A DNA stretch of 64,000 nucleotides, taken from positions 2,480,001 to 2,544,000 of the forward strand of contig NZ_CP135990.1 in assembly GCF_030315915.2 (NCBI RefSeq), given 5' to 3'. The notes beneath the pieces are model-generated. The model worked only from the letters and a program-made list of their open reading frames with translations. It was not told the DNA's origin and searched no databases. The DNA is from Providencia zhijiangensis. Lineage in GTDB: Bacteria > Pseudomonadota > Gammaproteobacteria > Enterobacterales > Enterobacteriaceae. Below, piece after piece: positions 1 to 8,543 of this stretch. Numbering within the stretch: position 1 is the first letter of the stretch; every line of letters begins with the position of its first letter. Position numbers and translations under genes: made by a program.

Positions 1-41
1 ACACCAACACCTATCAGACAAAACGGAAAAAACAGCATGAA

Positions 42-76
42 AAAATAAAGACACGGAGAAGTCCGGTCTTTATTTT
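42..76 (-). terminator. Terminator after sseB
   Basis: The inverted repeat AATAAAGAC / GTCTTTATT is followed on the minus strand by a T-rich run. It lies about 15 bases past the sseB stop, as expected of an intrinsic terminator. Confidence 0.7.
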
Positions 77-90
77 GAATAAGGAGAGAA

Positions 91-543
91 TTAGGTATTT
101 TTGATGGGAATACTGTCGCGCAAGAAGCTGCCTAATCGGCGTTGATAAAATGGCGCAACGTGCTGGGTAATAAAGTGGCTTAACCCTTTTTCGTCTTCAT
201 TAACGATGCAAAAATCAATGGATTCATCCTCATCGATATATTCGCACGCCGTTGCACCCGCTTCTTGAATAATTTCATCGATATTTTCTGCGCCTGGGAC
301 AAATTCCAACGCTATCATCAAAATATCATCAAATTGTTCATCTTCCACTTCTTGGACCGAAACAATAAACGCGCGTCGTACGACTTTATGTTGTTTAAAA
401 AACTCACTGAGCGCCGCTGTCAATTCTTCCGGTTCTTGTTCGAGAACACTTAATTTTAATGAAGAACCTTCCGGCACCGTGAGTTCAGTAAACTGCACAT
501 CGGATTGCGAGTCTGTTGTTAGGTTTTGGGATTGTTGCGTCAT
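91..543 (-). CDS. sseB: SseB C-terminal-domain protein (short form)
   Basis: This 150-residue protein matches only the C-terminal half of E. coli SseB (about 258 residues), including the stretch around KGLSHFITQHVAPFYQRR near the C terminus. The first domain of SseB is absent and there is no upstream in-frame sequence that could encode it, because pepB and its terminator lie there. SseB is named for serine sensitivity when overproduced; its biochemical role is not established. Its position directly downstream of pepB is the E. coli arrangement, which supports orthology. Whether the short form is a lineage-wide state or a recent deletion cannot be told from this window. Confidence 0.8.
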   Translation of the reverse strand: MTQQSQNLTTDSQSDVQFTELTVPEGSSLKLSVLEQEPEELTAALSEFFKQHKVVRRAFIVSVQEVEDEQFDDILMIALEFVPGAENIDEIIQEAGATACEYIDEDESIDFCIVNEDEKGLSHFITQHVAPFYQRRLGSFLRDSIPIKNT

Positions 544-604
544 TCAATATCCTCTACAACCAAAAATAATATCGTCTAAATTCAAAAACCATTCATGTTA
601 AAGA

Positions 605-642
605 AAAAATCGCAGGCTGCATTGACTGCACCACTGCGATTT
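605..642 (-). terminator. Terminator after pepB
   Basis: The stem AAATCGCAG / CTGCGATTT just past the pepB stop is followed on the minus strand by a T-rich tract. It would separate pepB from sseB transcription. Confidence 0.65.
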
Positions 643-656
643 CATTATAACGCGAA

Positions 657-1952
657 TTATTTTGATTTTTTGAGAAGTAAGTTGGCTAATGTTCTCACAC
701 CAATACCGGTTGCCCCTTCTGCCCATAAACTCACTGGCGATTTACGGTAAGTTGCTGAACAATCGATATGTACCCAGTTTTGACGGTAGTTTTCAACAAA
801 GTGAGACAGGAAGGCTGCCGCTGTACTTGCACCCGCAGTATGCGAAGGCGCTGCAATATTGTTCAGATCAGCAAAGCCAGAAGGCAGTTGTTGACGGTGG
901 AATTCCGCTAATGGTAAGCGCCAGAATAATTCGAACTCTTCATCTGAGGCTGACATTAATTCTGCCACGAGTTTGTCATCGAAGCTCAGTACGGAGTGGT
1001 AGTCATTACCCACGGCTGTTTTCGCAGCCCCAGTTAAGGTTGCCGCATCGATTAATAACGTTGGTTTCTCTTTGCTTGCATCGATTAAACCATCCGCTAA
1101 GACTAAACGCCCTTCCGCATCTGTGTTCATGATTTCAACAGATTTACCATTACGATAACGGATAATATCCCCTAATTTAAAGGCATTACCGCTAACCATG
1201 TTGTCTGCGATGCACAGGAATAATTTGACGCGTTTGTTTAAACCACGAGTGATCGCCAGCGCTAAAGAACCCACTAATGTTGCTGCACCGCCCATATCTG
1301 CTTTCATTGAGTTCATAGAAGCAGATGGCTTAATGCTATAACCCCCTGAATCGAAGGTAATACCTTTACCCACTAAACAGCCGAACACAGGGGCTTTCTC
1401 ATCTTTACCTGGGTTGTAATCCAATGCCAGCAATACTGGAGGACGGCTAGACCCACGACCCACAGTATGGATACCTGCATAACCTTGTTCTAATAAGTCA
1501 TCGCCTTTCACAATGCGGTAACTGATATCTTGAGCGCCCACTTTGCACAGTAAATCAATTGAACGCTGAGCCAATTGCTCTGGGCCTAATTCTTCTGCTG
1601 GCGCATTGATAATATCGCGAACCCAATCAATGGTATTGATGCGTTGTTCTAATTCTTTGCGATCCGCTTCTTGCAGTGCTGGCCATTCGATGGTTCTCGC
1701 CCCTTTTGGTGCACGGAAACCTTGCCAAAATGCCCAACTTTTTTCTAAGTCCCAACCTTCACCCGTTAATGAAACATTGCGAATACCTTGGCTATCTAAC
1801 TTACGACCAGCACTTTGTACAGCACACAGTTTACCCGGGTGCTTAAGGTGGATAGTCATGCCTTTATCGTTTGAACTTAATAGAGCGCCTTCACCCCAGC
1901 ATGGTGCTGCAGGTTCGCATGTAATCATGACTGGCATAATTTGTTTGGTCAT
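657..1952 (-). CDS. pepB: Peptidase B (M17 aminopeptidase)
   Basis: A 431-residue cytosolic leucyl-aminopeptidase-family enzyme that removes N-terminal residues from peptides, with a two-metal centre. The M17 motifs are present: [10 protein letters not shown] at about 195-204 and NTDAEGRL at about 276-283, which carry metal and active-site residues. The open frame extends seven codons further to a GTG, but I chose the internal ATG because it has a GTGAG ribosome site seven bases upstream and matches the E. coli N terminus better. It lies between iscX and sseB as in E. coli, but terminators on both sides make separate transcription likely. Confidence 0.95.
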   Translation of the reverse strand: MTKQIMPVMITCEPAAPCWGEGALLSSNDKGMTIHLKHPGKLCAVQSAGRKLDSQGIRNVSLTGEGWDLEKSWAFWQGFRAPKGARTIEWPALQEADRKELEQRINTIDWVRDIINAPAEELGPEQLAQRSIDLLCKVGAQDISYRIVKGDDLLEQGYAGIHTVGRGSSRPPVLLALDYNPGKDEKAPVFGCLVGKGITFDSGGYSIKPSASMNSMKADMGGAATLVGSLALAITRGLNKRVKLFLCIADNMVSGNAFKLGDIIRYRNGKSVEIMNTDAEGRLVLADGLIDASKEKPTLLIDAATLTGAAKTAVGNDYHSVLSFDDKLVAELMSASDEEFELFWRLPLAEFHRQQLPSGFADLNNIAAPSHTAGASTAAAFLSHFVENYRQNWVHIDCSATYRKSPVSLWAEGATGIGVRTLANLLLKKSK

Positions 1953-2145
1953 TATTTTTCTCACTTTATCCACTAAGTTGATTATTGCGGGATCTTGAAT
2001 TTAGCTTATCAGTTTCTGCTATCAATCTTTGCTAATTCGCCAACTATACCCTAAAAACAGCAATATTATTGAGTTTAGTTTCTATCAGACTAATAGGTTC
2101 TTTTGAACCATTTTATTTTCTTATGCGGTTTGTTACAGGCGAAAA

Positions 2146-2183
2146 AAAACCGGATGCAACCTATTCAGCGCTATCCGGTTTTT
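2146..2183 (-). terminator. Terminator after iscX
   Basis: The stem AACCGGAT / ATCCGGTT is followed by eight T on the minus strand. It is a canonical intrinsic terminator directly after iscX and cuts pepB off from iscX. Confidence 0.85.
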
Positions 2184-2194
2184 ATCCACGAAAA

Positions 2195-2395
2195 TTATTC
2201 GTACTCGTCCAGCCAGACTAACAGAATAGCTTCGAGGATTTTCTCGTTTGATTTTTGTGGGTCATCATCAAAGTCTTCTAAGTCACAGATCCATTGGTGC
2301 ATATCCGTGAAACGCACGGTTTTTGGGTCTGTATCTGGGTAAGCATCATAGAGCGCTTCACCGATTTCACGACTGTTTGTCCATTTTAGGCTCAT
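2195..2395 (-). CDS. iscX: Fe-S cluster assembly protein IscX
   Basis: A 66-residue acidic protein of the IscX (YfhJ) family, the full family length, with the typical [19 protein letters not shown] start and a C terminus rich in Asp/Glu. IscX binds IscS and iron and tunes cluster assembly on IscU. In E. coli it follows fdx directly as the last isc operon gene; here a transporter and a regulator lie between them, so iscX is probably read from its own promoter or from the inserted pair. Confidence 0.95.
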   Translation of the reverse strand: MSLKWTNSREIGEALYDAYPDTDPKTVRFTDMHQWICDLEDFDDDPQKSNEKILEAILLVWLDEYE

Positions 2396-2432
2396 ATTTT
2401 TTCCAAATTATCTAAGGCCAATACCTCTTTGA

Positions 2433-2461
2433 ATTATACCGTCATAAATAATATTGCCTAA
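2433..2461 (-). promoter_or_regulatory. Candidate iscX promoter
   Basis: On the minus strand a perfect TATAAT hexamer lies about 37 bases upstream of the iscX start, with a weak TTAGGC at 17 bases spacing as the -35. Only the -10 is convincing. Confidence 0.4.
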
Positions 2462-2474
2462 TACTTTTAGTTCA

Positions 2475-3269
2475 CTAACGACATCCAGTTTGGAGAGGCA
2501 AGTCTATCAACGTTTCCAAACAGGCGAGCGTGATACCATGCTCCCTTAATGCAGTGAATAACCCATTAGACGAAACATGAGGACAACCGAGCTTGTCTTT
2601 AATATGTTGAATTCTTTTATGCTCATTTGCTTCCGCACACCCTTGAATGTAGCTAATTTCTTTGACTTTACAGTGAGATAAAAGTAGGCGAATAGTGATC
2701 ATTTCTTTGCGCGTAAAACGAACATTACCAAAACGCATATATTTGTGAGGGTTTAATAATTCTGGCGCTGCGTTTTTTGTTTTCCCTAATAACTTGGTAT
2801 CTAAAGATATATTGGCTCTCATTGGCAAAGCAACTTCGGGGCTTTTTTTCCACAACTGATATGCATATTCTGAAATAATCGGTCGATGTCTATAGATGGA
2901 CAACATATCTGAAAATGTCAGTTGCTTATTTGAATTTACCGTTGTGATTTCAAAGGTATTTTCATATCGATTACAAAAGTCTACTTTAAACTTGTTCTTT
3001 TTCGCTTTAGCAAGAATTTTTTGTAGCGAATCTGAATAGTTATTCCAATATTGCAGGCTTGATTTTAATCTCTCTTCTACTAGTTTATCTAACCCATTAT
3101 TAAGTCCGGTAAGTTGCCACTCATAATTATTGGAGGCTATATGCATATTTTTATTTTTTATATCTATACAGAAGTAGGTAACATCAACATCATTCCAATC
3201 AAAAACTTTTACAAATTCATTTTTGAAGTTTTCACAAACCTTTTCAAAGCCTAAACTTTCAGCATTCAT
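2475..3269 (-). CDS. LuxR-type HTH regulator, inserted in isc locus
   Basis: A 264-residue protein whose C-terminal part (about 183-243) fits the LuxR/GerE helix-turn-helix pattern: FTRKEMITIRLLLSHCKVKE, then a KRIQHIKDKLGC recognition-helix region and a closing LREHGI. The N-terminal 180 residues resemble nothing I recognise and could be a sensor domain. I chose the internal ATG rather than the longer frame because AAGGGG lies seven bases upstream; this start falls 19 bases after the transporter stop, so the two genes form a pair. It probably regulates that transporter. The DNA is markedly AT-rich compared with the isc genes, which suggests acquisition. Confidence 0.7.
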   Translation of the reverse strand: MNAESLGFEKVCENFKNEFVKVFDWNDVDVTYFCIDIKNKNMHIASNNYEWQLTGLNNGLDKLVEERLKSSLQYWNNYSDSLQKILAKAKKNKFKVDFCNRYENTFEITTVNSNKQLTFSDMLSIYRHRPIISEYAYQLWKKSPEVALPMRANISLDTKLLGKTKNAAPELLNPHKYMRFGNVRFTRKEMITIRLLLSHCKVKEISYIQGCAEANEHKRIQHIKDKLGCPHVSSNGLFTALREHGITLACLETLIDLPLQTGCR

Positions 3270-3288
3270 TTTCAGCCCCTTAATAATT

Positions 3289-4488
3289 TCAAATTTTGTT
3301 TTCAATCTTTATTTCACTAAATGATTTTCTATACATAAGAAAACGTAATGACCCACATAGCGTTAAAAACAATCCAATATAAGCAACATTAATGTTGGCT
3401 AAGTAAGTTGTGATCAGCGGTGTAACTCCGCCTAATAGCATAGACGCAAAACTAAAACCTAGCGCGAGAGTAACCACTCTTCCTTTAGCTGCTTTAAATA
3501 ACATAAACGGTGTCGTGGCCAGTATCATTGCTGCATAAATATTGATAATTAGTTGCGCTATAATAATTAAGGTTATTGAATGGCTACTTATTAATATATA
3601 GAGAGGAATCGATAGAAACACCATTCCCATTACCCCTAAATTAAAAACTCTCTCCAATGCATTGTATTTATCTGTTAACCACCCGCAAATTAACATAAAT
3701 GATAATAGTAAAATCGATAGTAACAGTGCCCAAACAGTTTTATCTTCAATAAGCTGCATTTTCTCGAAAAACATAGCAGTCGATATATGCTGAACAAAAA
3801 AAAGGACATTCCCTGGAATTGTCAATAAAAGAACCGAAATCAAATCACTATAATGAACAGGAATTTTGTTTGCATTTTGGTTGATGCTATTGGGTAATTT
3901 CATTCTAAACCAAAAACTAATCGCTATGTTCAACACGCCAACACATAAAGGAATACGCCAACCGATGCTTTGCATGACATTAGGTTCTAATAAATACTCT
4001 AAAAGGAAAACAACCCCCAAAGAAATAATAATCCCAAATGCTGTACTGCCATTTATAATTGCGGAAAGCCTGGAGTTTTCATTTTCTTTTGAATGACTAA
4101 AGAGATAGGTTATTAATGAAGGAAACTCACCGGCAAAACTAAATGAGAGTGCCATCTGTAAAATTAAAATAGCAATAGGCGTATAATTACCTAATAAATT
4201 AATAGGCAATAAAGCCATACAGAGTGTTGCGGTTCCTGTAATAAAACTAGTTAGCACTAAAGCCGATTTTTTACCTTTCCTATCTGCATAGCGCCCTATT
4301 ACATAAGCGCCGATGGGACGAATAATAAAGCGTAATGCAAATATTCCCCATACCATTTCAGTCGCTTGGTTGTAACCCAGACGCTCTAATTCCGCACTTA
4401 AATAACCTGATATTGCAGCAAAAATAGCAATATCGTAATATTCCAGTGTATTTCCTGCTACGGCACCAAATCGATATTTCCATTTCAT
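3289..4488 (-). CDS. MFS transporter, metabolite:H+ symporter type
   Basis: A 399-residue inner-membrane protein with about twelve hydrophobic segments. The loop signature GRYADRKGKK (about 75-85) and the start VAGNTLEYYDIAIFAAISG resemble the ProP/KgtP/CitA branch (MHS family) of the major facilitator superfamily, which moves organic acids or betaines with protons. The substrate cannot be assigned. The start is the ATG with AAGGA seven bases upstream; the longer frame adds eleven residues without a ribosome site. It is followed by the LuxR-type regulator and sits between fdx and iscX, an unexpected place. Codon composition is strongly AT-rich compared with the flanking genes. Confidence 0.8.
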   Translation of the reverse strand: MKWKYRFGAVAGNTLEYYDIAIFAAISGYLSAELERLGYNQATEMVWGIFALRFIIRPIGAYVIGRYADRKGKKSALVLTSFITGTATLCMALLPINLLGNYTPIAILILQMALSFSFAGEFPSLITYLFSHSKENENSRLSAIINGSTAFGIIISLGVVFLLEYLLEPNVMQSIGWRIPLCVGVLNIAISFWFRMKLPNSINQNANKIPVHYSDLISVLLLTIPGNVLFFVQHISTAMFFEKMQLIEDKTVWALLLSILLLSFMLICGWLTDKYNALERVFNLGVMGMVFLSIPLYILISSHSITLIIIAQLIINIYAAMILATTPFMLFKAAKGRVVTLALGFSFASMLLGGVTPLITTYLANINVAYIGLFLTLCGSLRFLMYRKSFSEIKIENKI

Positions 4489-4550
4489 AATAAAATCCTT
4501 TTTATATAATATAAAAATCACTAATTTAAATAATAAGTAATTTATAAATT

Positions 4551-4566
4551 TCCATTGAACAATGGA
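4551..4566. promoter_or_regulatory. Palindromic operator candidate before the MFS gene
   Basis: TCCATTG-AA-CAATGGA has perfect seven-base arms. It lies about 63-78 bases upstream of the transporter start, a likely place for a transcription-factor dimer, perhaps the product of the adjacent LuxR-type gene. The rest of the 4489-4720 spacer is AT-rich without a clear gene. Confidence 0.4.
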
Positions 4567-4720
4567 TTTTTATTTATATCATCGTAAGGGAAAAATAAAA
4601 AGAATGGATTTATATTGAAAATCAAAATATAAAAATTAATATTTTAATTAATTAAATTTGATAAATAGACAGGAAAAGATTTAAATCATACTTTCGAAAT
4701 ATAAAAATTTGACGTTCTAA

Positions 4721-4761
4721 ATAGTTCGCACTGTAGCCAACAATGTTACAGTGCGAACTAT
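4721..4761 (-). terminator. 15-bp hairpin after fdx
   Basis: Fifteen-base perfect inverted repeats (4721-4735 and 4747-4761) with an 11-base loop begin nine bases past the fdx stop. A T-rich stretch follows on the minus strand. It probably ends the iscR-fdx transcript before the inserted transporter gene. Confidence 0.65.
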
Positions 4762-4769
4762 GACGAGCA

Positions 4770-5105
4770 TCAGTGTTCGCGAGCGTGGTTAATCGTATAC
4801 TTCGGAATATCTACGACTAAATCCTCATCCGTAACACGTGCCTGACAGCTTAGACGGCTTTCTGGCTCGAGGCCCCATGCTTTATCCAGCATGTCATCTT
4901 CGAGTTCGCTGCTTTCTTCGAGAGAGTCAAAGCCTTCACGAACGATGCAGTGGCAGGTTGTACATGCGCAGGATTTTTCGCAGGCATGGTCGATTTCAAT
5001 TCCATTGCGCAGTGCTACGTCTAAAATAGATTCGCCCTCTTGTGCTTCGACTACGGCACCTTCCGGACATAACGTACTATGAGGTAAAAAAACGATTTTA
5101 GGCAT
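4770..5105 (-). CDS. fdx: ISC-type [2Fe-2S] ferredoxin
   Basis: A 111-residue adrenodoxin-type ferredoxin that supplies electrons to cluster assembly on IscU/IscS. The cluster ligands are visible as Cys42, Cys48, Cys51 and Cys87, in the DHACEKSCACTTCHC and LSCQA segments. Length equals that of the E. coli protein. It starts two bases after hscA ends, so translation is probably coupled. In this genome it is the last gene of the contiguous isc block, since a strong hairpin and foreign genes follow it. Confidence 0.97.
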   Translation of the reverse strand: MPKIVFLPHSTLCPEGAVVEAQEGESILDVALRNGIEIDHACEKSCACTTCHCIVREGFDSLEESSELEDDMLDKAWGLEPESRLSCQARVTDEDLVVDIPKYTINHAREH

Positions 5106-5107
5106 AA

Positions 5108-6958
5108 TTATATCTCATCCACAGAATGGCCTGACAGCGCCTGACGAATAGATGCATCCATTCGGCGAGCGGCAAATTCTTGGGATTTCTTATCCAGTTG
5201 TTTAATTGCATTTTCAATAACAGTAGGGTCTGTGCCTTCTACTGCTTGGATTAACTCATTGACCGCATTATCAATTTCTGTCTCTTCGGTTGGAGTCAGT
5301 AAATGTGCATCTTGCTCTAATGCGCTCGTTAAACTTTCAAGCACTCTTGCTGCTTCAACTTTTTGCTCCGCTAGGCGGCGCGCATTTAAATCATCTTGCG
5401 CGTTAGTCATTGAATCTTTAATCATGGTTGAAATTTCGGTGTCAGTTAAACCGTAAGATGGCTTAACTTGAATCGATGCGGCAACACCCGTGGACTTTTC
5501 CATGGCGCTCACGCTGAGCAAACCATCGGCATCCACTTGGAATGTGACACGAATATGTGCGCCACCTGCCGCCATTGGCGGGATGTCACGCAGCGTAAAG
5601 CGGGCTAATGAACGACAATCCGAAACCATTTCACGCTCACCTTGTACAACATGAACGCTCATGGCGGTTTGCCCATCTTTGAATGTCGTGAATTCTTGTG
5701 CGCGAGCCACAGGAATGGTGGTATTTCGTGGAATGACTTTTTCTACCAAGCCGCCCATAGTTTCCAAACCTAATGATAGCGGGATCACATCCAAGAGCAG
5801 CATGTCGCTGTCTGGTTTATTCCCCACTAAAATATCCGCTTGAATTGCAGCGCCGATAGCCACGACTTTATCTGGATCGATGGAGGTTAATGGCGTTCGA
5901 CCAAAAAACTCGCCCACTTTTTCACGAACTAATGGTACGCGAGTCGAACCGCCAACCATCACTACATTTAAGACATCGTCATTTTCTACGCCGGCATCTT
6001 TTAAGGCACGACGGCATGCCATCAGTGTACGTTTGATATGGGTTTCAATGAGTGATTCAAAGGTTTCACGGCTAACCGTACCTTGCCAATTAGGTAGAGT
6101 GATTGTCGCAGAATCAGCGTCACTTAATGCGATTTTTGTTTCAGTGGCAATGTTCAATAATTGGCGCGTTAAATGGTGATCCCCTTGAATGGAAAGCCCC
6201 GCTTGCTGTGCAATCCACTGCGCTAATACGTGGTCGAAATCATCGCCACCTAACGCCGTATCACCACCTGTTGCCAACACTTCAAAGACACCTCGGCTCA
6301 GGCGTAAAATCGAAACGTCAAACGTACCGCCACCTAAATCATAAACGGCGATCACCCCTTCTTGACCGGAATCTAAACCATAAGCAATCGCAGCCGCAGT
6401 AGGTTCATTCAGTAAACGTAAAACATGCAGACCCGCCAAACGAGCCGCATCTTTGGTGCCTTGGCGCTGGGCATCGTCGAAGTAAGCTGGAACCGTGATC
6501 ACCACGCCATCCATTTCACCACCGAGAGTTTGCTCTGCACGTTTTGCCAACGTTTTTAAAATATCAGCAGAAACTTGAATAGGATCCACTTGCCCTGCCG
6601 CCGTTTGAATAAATGGCAGACCATTTTCGCTAGCTGTTAACTGATAAGGTAAATCCGGGTAACGTTTTTGAATATCCGCTAATGAACGCCCCATCATGCG
6701 TTTCACTGAAATCACGGTATTGACAGGATCTTGTTCGGATAATTGTTTCGCTTCCCAACCCACAATCCGGTTATCTGCTTGATAATTCACCACAGAAGGA
6801 AGCAAATAGCGCCCTTGTTCATCGGGTAATGCCGCCGCTTCACCACTACGAACAGTGGCAATCAAAGAGTGTGTTGTACCAAGATCGATCCCAGCCGCCA
6901 ATTTACGTTGGTGCGGCGCGGCGGTCATTCCTGGTTCGCTAATCTGTAATAAAGACAT
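5108..6958 (-). CDS. hscA: Hsp70-class chaperone HscA
   Basis: A 616-residue specialised Hsp70 that, with co-chaperone HscB, releases Fe-S clusters from IscU to target proteins using ATP. Actin-fold motifs are seen at GIDLGTTH (23-30) and [12 protein letters not shown] in the middle of the ATPase domain, followed by the linker and substrate-binding domain after about residue 390. Its IscU target motif LPPVK is present in the iscU gene here. It lies 12 bases after hscB and two bases before fdx in a typical isc arrangement. Confidence 0.97.
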   Translation of the reverse strand: MSLLQISEPGMTAAPHQRKLAAGIDLGTTHSLIATVRSGEAAALPDEQGRYLLPSVVNYQADNRIVGWEAKQLSEQDPVNTVISVKRMMGRSLADIQKRYPDLPYQLTASENGLPFIQTAAGQVDPIQVSADILKTLAKRAEQTLGGEMDGVVITVPAYFDDAQRQGTKDAARLAGLHVLRLLNEPTAAAIAYGLDSGQEGVIAVYDLGGGTFDVSILRLSRGVFEVLATGGDTALGGDDFDHVLAQWIAQQAGLSIQGDHHLTRQLLNIATETKIALSDADSATITLPNWQGTVSRETFESLIETHIKRTLMACRRALKDAGVENDDVLNVVMVGGSTRVPLVREKVGEFFGRTPLTSIDPDKVVAIGAAIQADILVGNKPDSDMLLLDVIPLSLGLETMGGLVEKVIPRNTTIPVARAQEFTTFKDGQTAMSVHVVQGEREMVSDCRSLARFTLRDIPPMAAGGAHIRVTFQVDADGLLSVSAMEKSTGVAASIQVKPSYGLTDTEISTMIKDSMTNAQDDLNARRLAEQKVEAARVLESLTSALEQDAHLLTPTEETEIDNAVNELIQAVEGTDPTVIENAIKQLDKKSQEFAARRMDASIRQALSGHSVDEI

Positions 6959-6970
6959 AATCGTTTTCTC

Positions 6971-7492
6971 TTAAAAGTCGTCTAGTAACCGTTCTTCGAG
7001 TTGCTCAGCTTGTTGCTGTAACTTATCGAGAAAACGCAATTTTCGGACGGTATCAGCGGCTTTTTCCCACTGCATCGCATCGAGTTCTGAAACCATCAAG
7101 GCGCTGCGCGTCTGCTGCATTTGTTTGACATTTTTCATAAAGGCAGACACCCGTTCAAGGGCTTGCGGGCTATTTTCGATGTTATCTAACTCTTCGCGTA
7201 ATTCGAGTTGCTCCATCAAGAATGCGGTGTCATGCATGGTATGTTGTTCATTATTTATATCAAAACCATGTAATAACAGCATATATTCCGCGCGTTTCAG
7301 CGGATGACGAAGGGATTGATATGCCGCATTGATAGTTGCAGCATGTTGGAGTGCTTGCATTTTTTCCTGTTCTGAACAGGTTGCAAAGCGATCGGGATGA
7401 TATTGTCGCTGTAATTCTTGAAAGCGATGTGTGAGTTGCTCACTGTCAATCGCGTAATTAGGGGTTAGCCCAAAAAGAGTAAAGTAATCCAT
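6971..7492 (-). CDS. hscB: J-domain co-chaperone HscB
   Basis: A 173-residue J-protein that delivers IscU to HscA and stimulates its ATPase. The N-terminal J-domain carries the essential His-Pro-Asp at 32-34 (QYHPDRFA); the C-terminal helical part binds IscU. Length matches E. coli HscB. It is separated from iscA by a 112-base structured spacer and precedes hscA by 12 bases. Confidence 0.96.
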   Translation of the reverse strand: MDYFTLFGLTPNYAIDSEQLTHRFQELQRQYHPDRFATCSEQEKMQALQHAATINAAYQSLRHPLKRAEYMLLLHGFDINNEQHTMHDTAFLMEQLELREELDNIENSPQALERVSAFMKNVKQMQQTRSALMVSELDAMQWEKAADTVRKLRFLDKLQQQAEQLEERLLDDF

Positions 7493-7517
7493 AAGTGCTC
7501 AGTTTCTCGAACCGGGT

Positions 7518-7580
7518 ACCAATGTAGCTAAGCTTAGCTAAAGATCATGTGGTCATTAACGCCACGTTAGTTACATTGGT
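7518..7580 (-). other. Structured iscA-hscB spacer
   Basis: ACCAATGTAGCTAA (from 7518) pairs with TTAGTTACATTGGT (to 7580) with one mismatch, and inside it TAGCTAAGCTTAGCTA (7525-7540) is a perfect 16-base palindrome. No T-run follows. It could stabilise or mark a processing point in the isc mRNA. Confidence 0.5.
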
Positions 7581-7604
7581 CAAAGTCATGCTCATTTAAA
7601 GACA

Positions 7605-7928
7605 TTATACGTGAAAACTTTCACCGCATCCGCATTCACTGTTAACGTTAGGGTTATTAAATTTAAACCCTTCGTTTAAGCCTTCTTTTACAAAATCCAG
7701 CTCAGTGCCGTCTAAATAAACCATGCTTTTGCCATCGACGATGACTTTAACACCTTTGTCTTCAAAAACGGTGTCCTCTTCATTAATTACATCAGCGAAT
7801 TCAAGCACGTATGCCATTCCCGAGCAACCTGAAGTTCTTACACCCAAACGCAAGCCTTCGCCTTTACCACGATTATTCAAAAAAGATTGAATTCGTTGCG
7901 CTGCACTTTCAGTAAGAGAAATCGACAT
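7605..7928 (-). CDS. iscA: A-type Fe-S carrier IscA
   Basis: A 107-residue A-type carrier that accepts clusters or iron and passes them to apoproteins. The three ligand cysteines are visible: Cys35 in TSGCSG and the C-terminal CGCG pair at 99 and 101. The open frame extends nine codons upstream, but the internal ATG beginning MSISLTES matches the family start and length. It is third after iscR in the operon order S-U-A. Confidence 0.97.
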   Translation of the reverse strand: MSISLTESAAQRIQSFLNNRGKGEGLRLGVRTSGCSGMAYVLEFADVINEEDTVFEDKGVKVIVDGKSMVYLDGTELDFVKEGLNEGFKFNNPNVNSECGCGESFHV

Positions 7929-7953
7929 TGCAAACCTCACTTTAGAAACAAAC

Positions 7954-7987
7954 AAGGCAGATGCTAGAAACTATTAGCATCCGCCTT
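7954..7987 (-). other. Terminator-like hairpin before iscA
   Basis: AAGGCAGATGCTA pairs with TAGCATCCGCCTT (one mismatch). On the minus strand it is followed by a T-rich tract (TTGTTTGTTTCT) and ends about 26 bases before the iscA start. It could act as a partial terminator that lowers iscA-hscBA-fdx relative to iscRSU. Confidence 0.45.
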
Positions 7988-8068
7988 CAAATCATCGGTA
8001 CAACTCATTATATTTAAAGTTGCATAATAAATACATCTTTAATTAATTTGAGTTTAACTATCAGTCGT

Positions 8069-8111
8069 GGGCTGTCTATTTTTGTTGTTTATATGCTCTA
8101 AGGTACAGCCC
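8069..8111 (-). other. Hairpin downstream of iscU
   Basis: GGGCTGT (8069-8075) pairs with ACAGCCC (8105-8111), enclosing a T-rich 29-base loop, shortly after the iscU stop. It may protect the 3' end of an iscRSU mRNA species. Confidence 0.35.
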
Positions 8112-8132
8112 TTACTTACTGATATTTATCTA

Positions 8133-8519
8133 TTATTTGCCTTGGCGTTTGCTTTTATAATCAGCAATAGCAGCTTTGATTGCATCTTCAGCCAGAATTG
8201 AGCAGTGAATTTTCACTGGCGGTAATTCTAACTCTTCCGCGATCGCTGTATTTTTGATTGACTCAGCTTCGTCTAAGCTTTTGCCCTTCATCCACTCAGT
8301 TACCAGTGAACTTGATGCAATTGCAGAGCCGCAACCATAGGTTTTAAAACGTGCATCTTCGATGATACCGTCATCATTTACCTTGATTTGTAACTTCATA
8401 ACGTCACCGCAAGCAGGTGCACCTACCATACCGCTACCCACGCTTGGATCATTGTTATCAAATGAACCGACGTTACGTGGATTTTCATAATGATCGATAA
8501 CTTTTTCGCTGTAAGCCAT
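8133..8519 (-). CDS. iscU: Fe-S scaffold IscU
   Basis: The 128-residue scaffold on which [2Fe-2S] and [4Fe-4S] clusters are built with sulfur from IscS. Ligands Cys37, Asp39, Cys63, His105 and Cys106 are present, as is the HscA recognition motif LPPVK at 99-103. Length is identical to E. coli IscU. It starts 24 bases after iscS and is followed by a 204-base spacer with two hairpins. Confidence 0.98.
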   Translation of the reverse strand: MAYSEKVIDHYENPRNVGSFDNNDPSVGSGMVGAPACGDVMKLQIKVNDDGIIEDARFKTYGCGSAIASSSLVTEWMKGKSLDEAESIKNTAIAEELELPPVKIHCSILAEDAIKAAIADYKSKRQGK

Positions 8520-8543
8520 TTTTAAACTCCTGAAACTGTCTGA

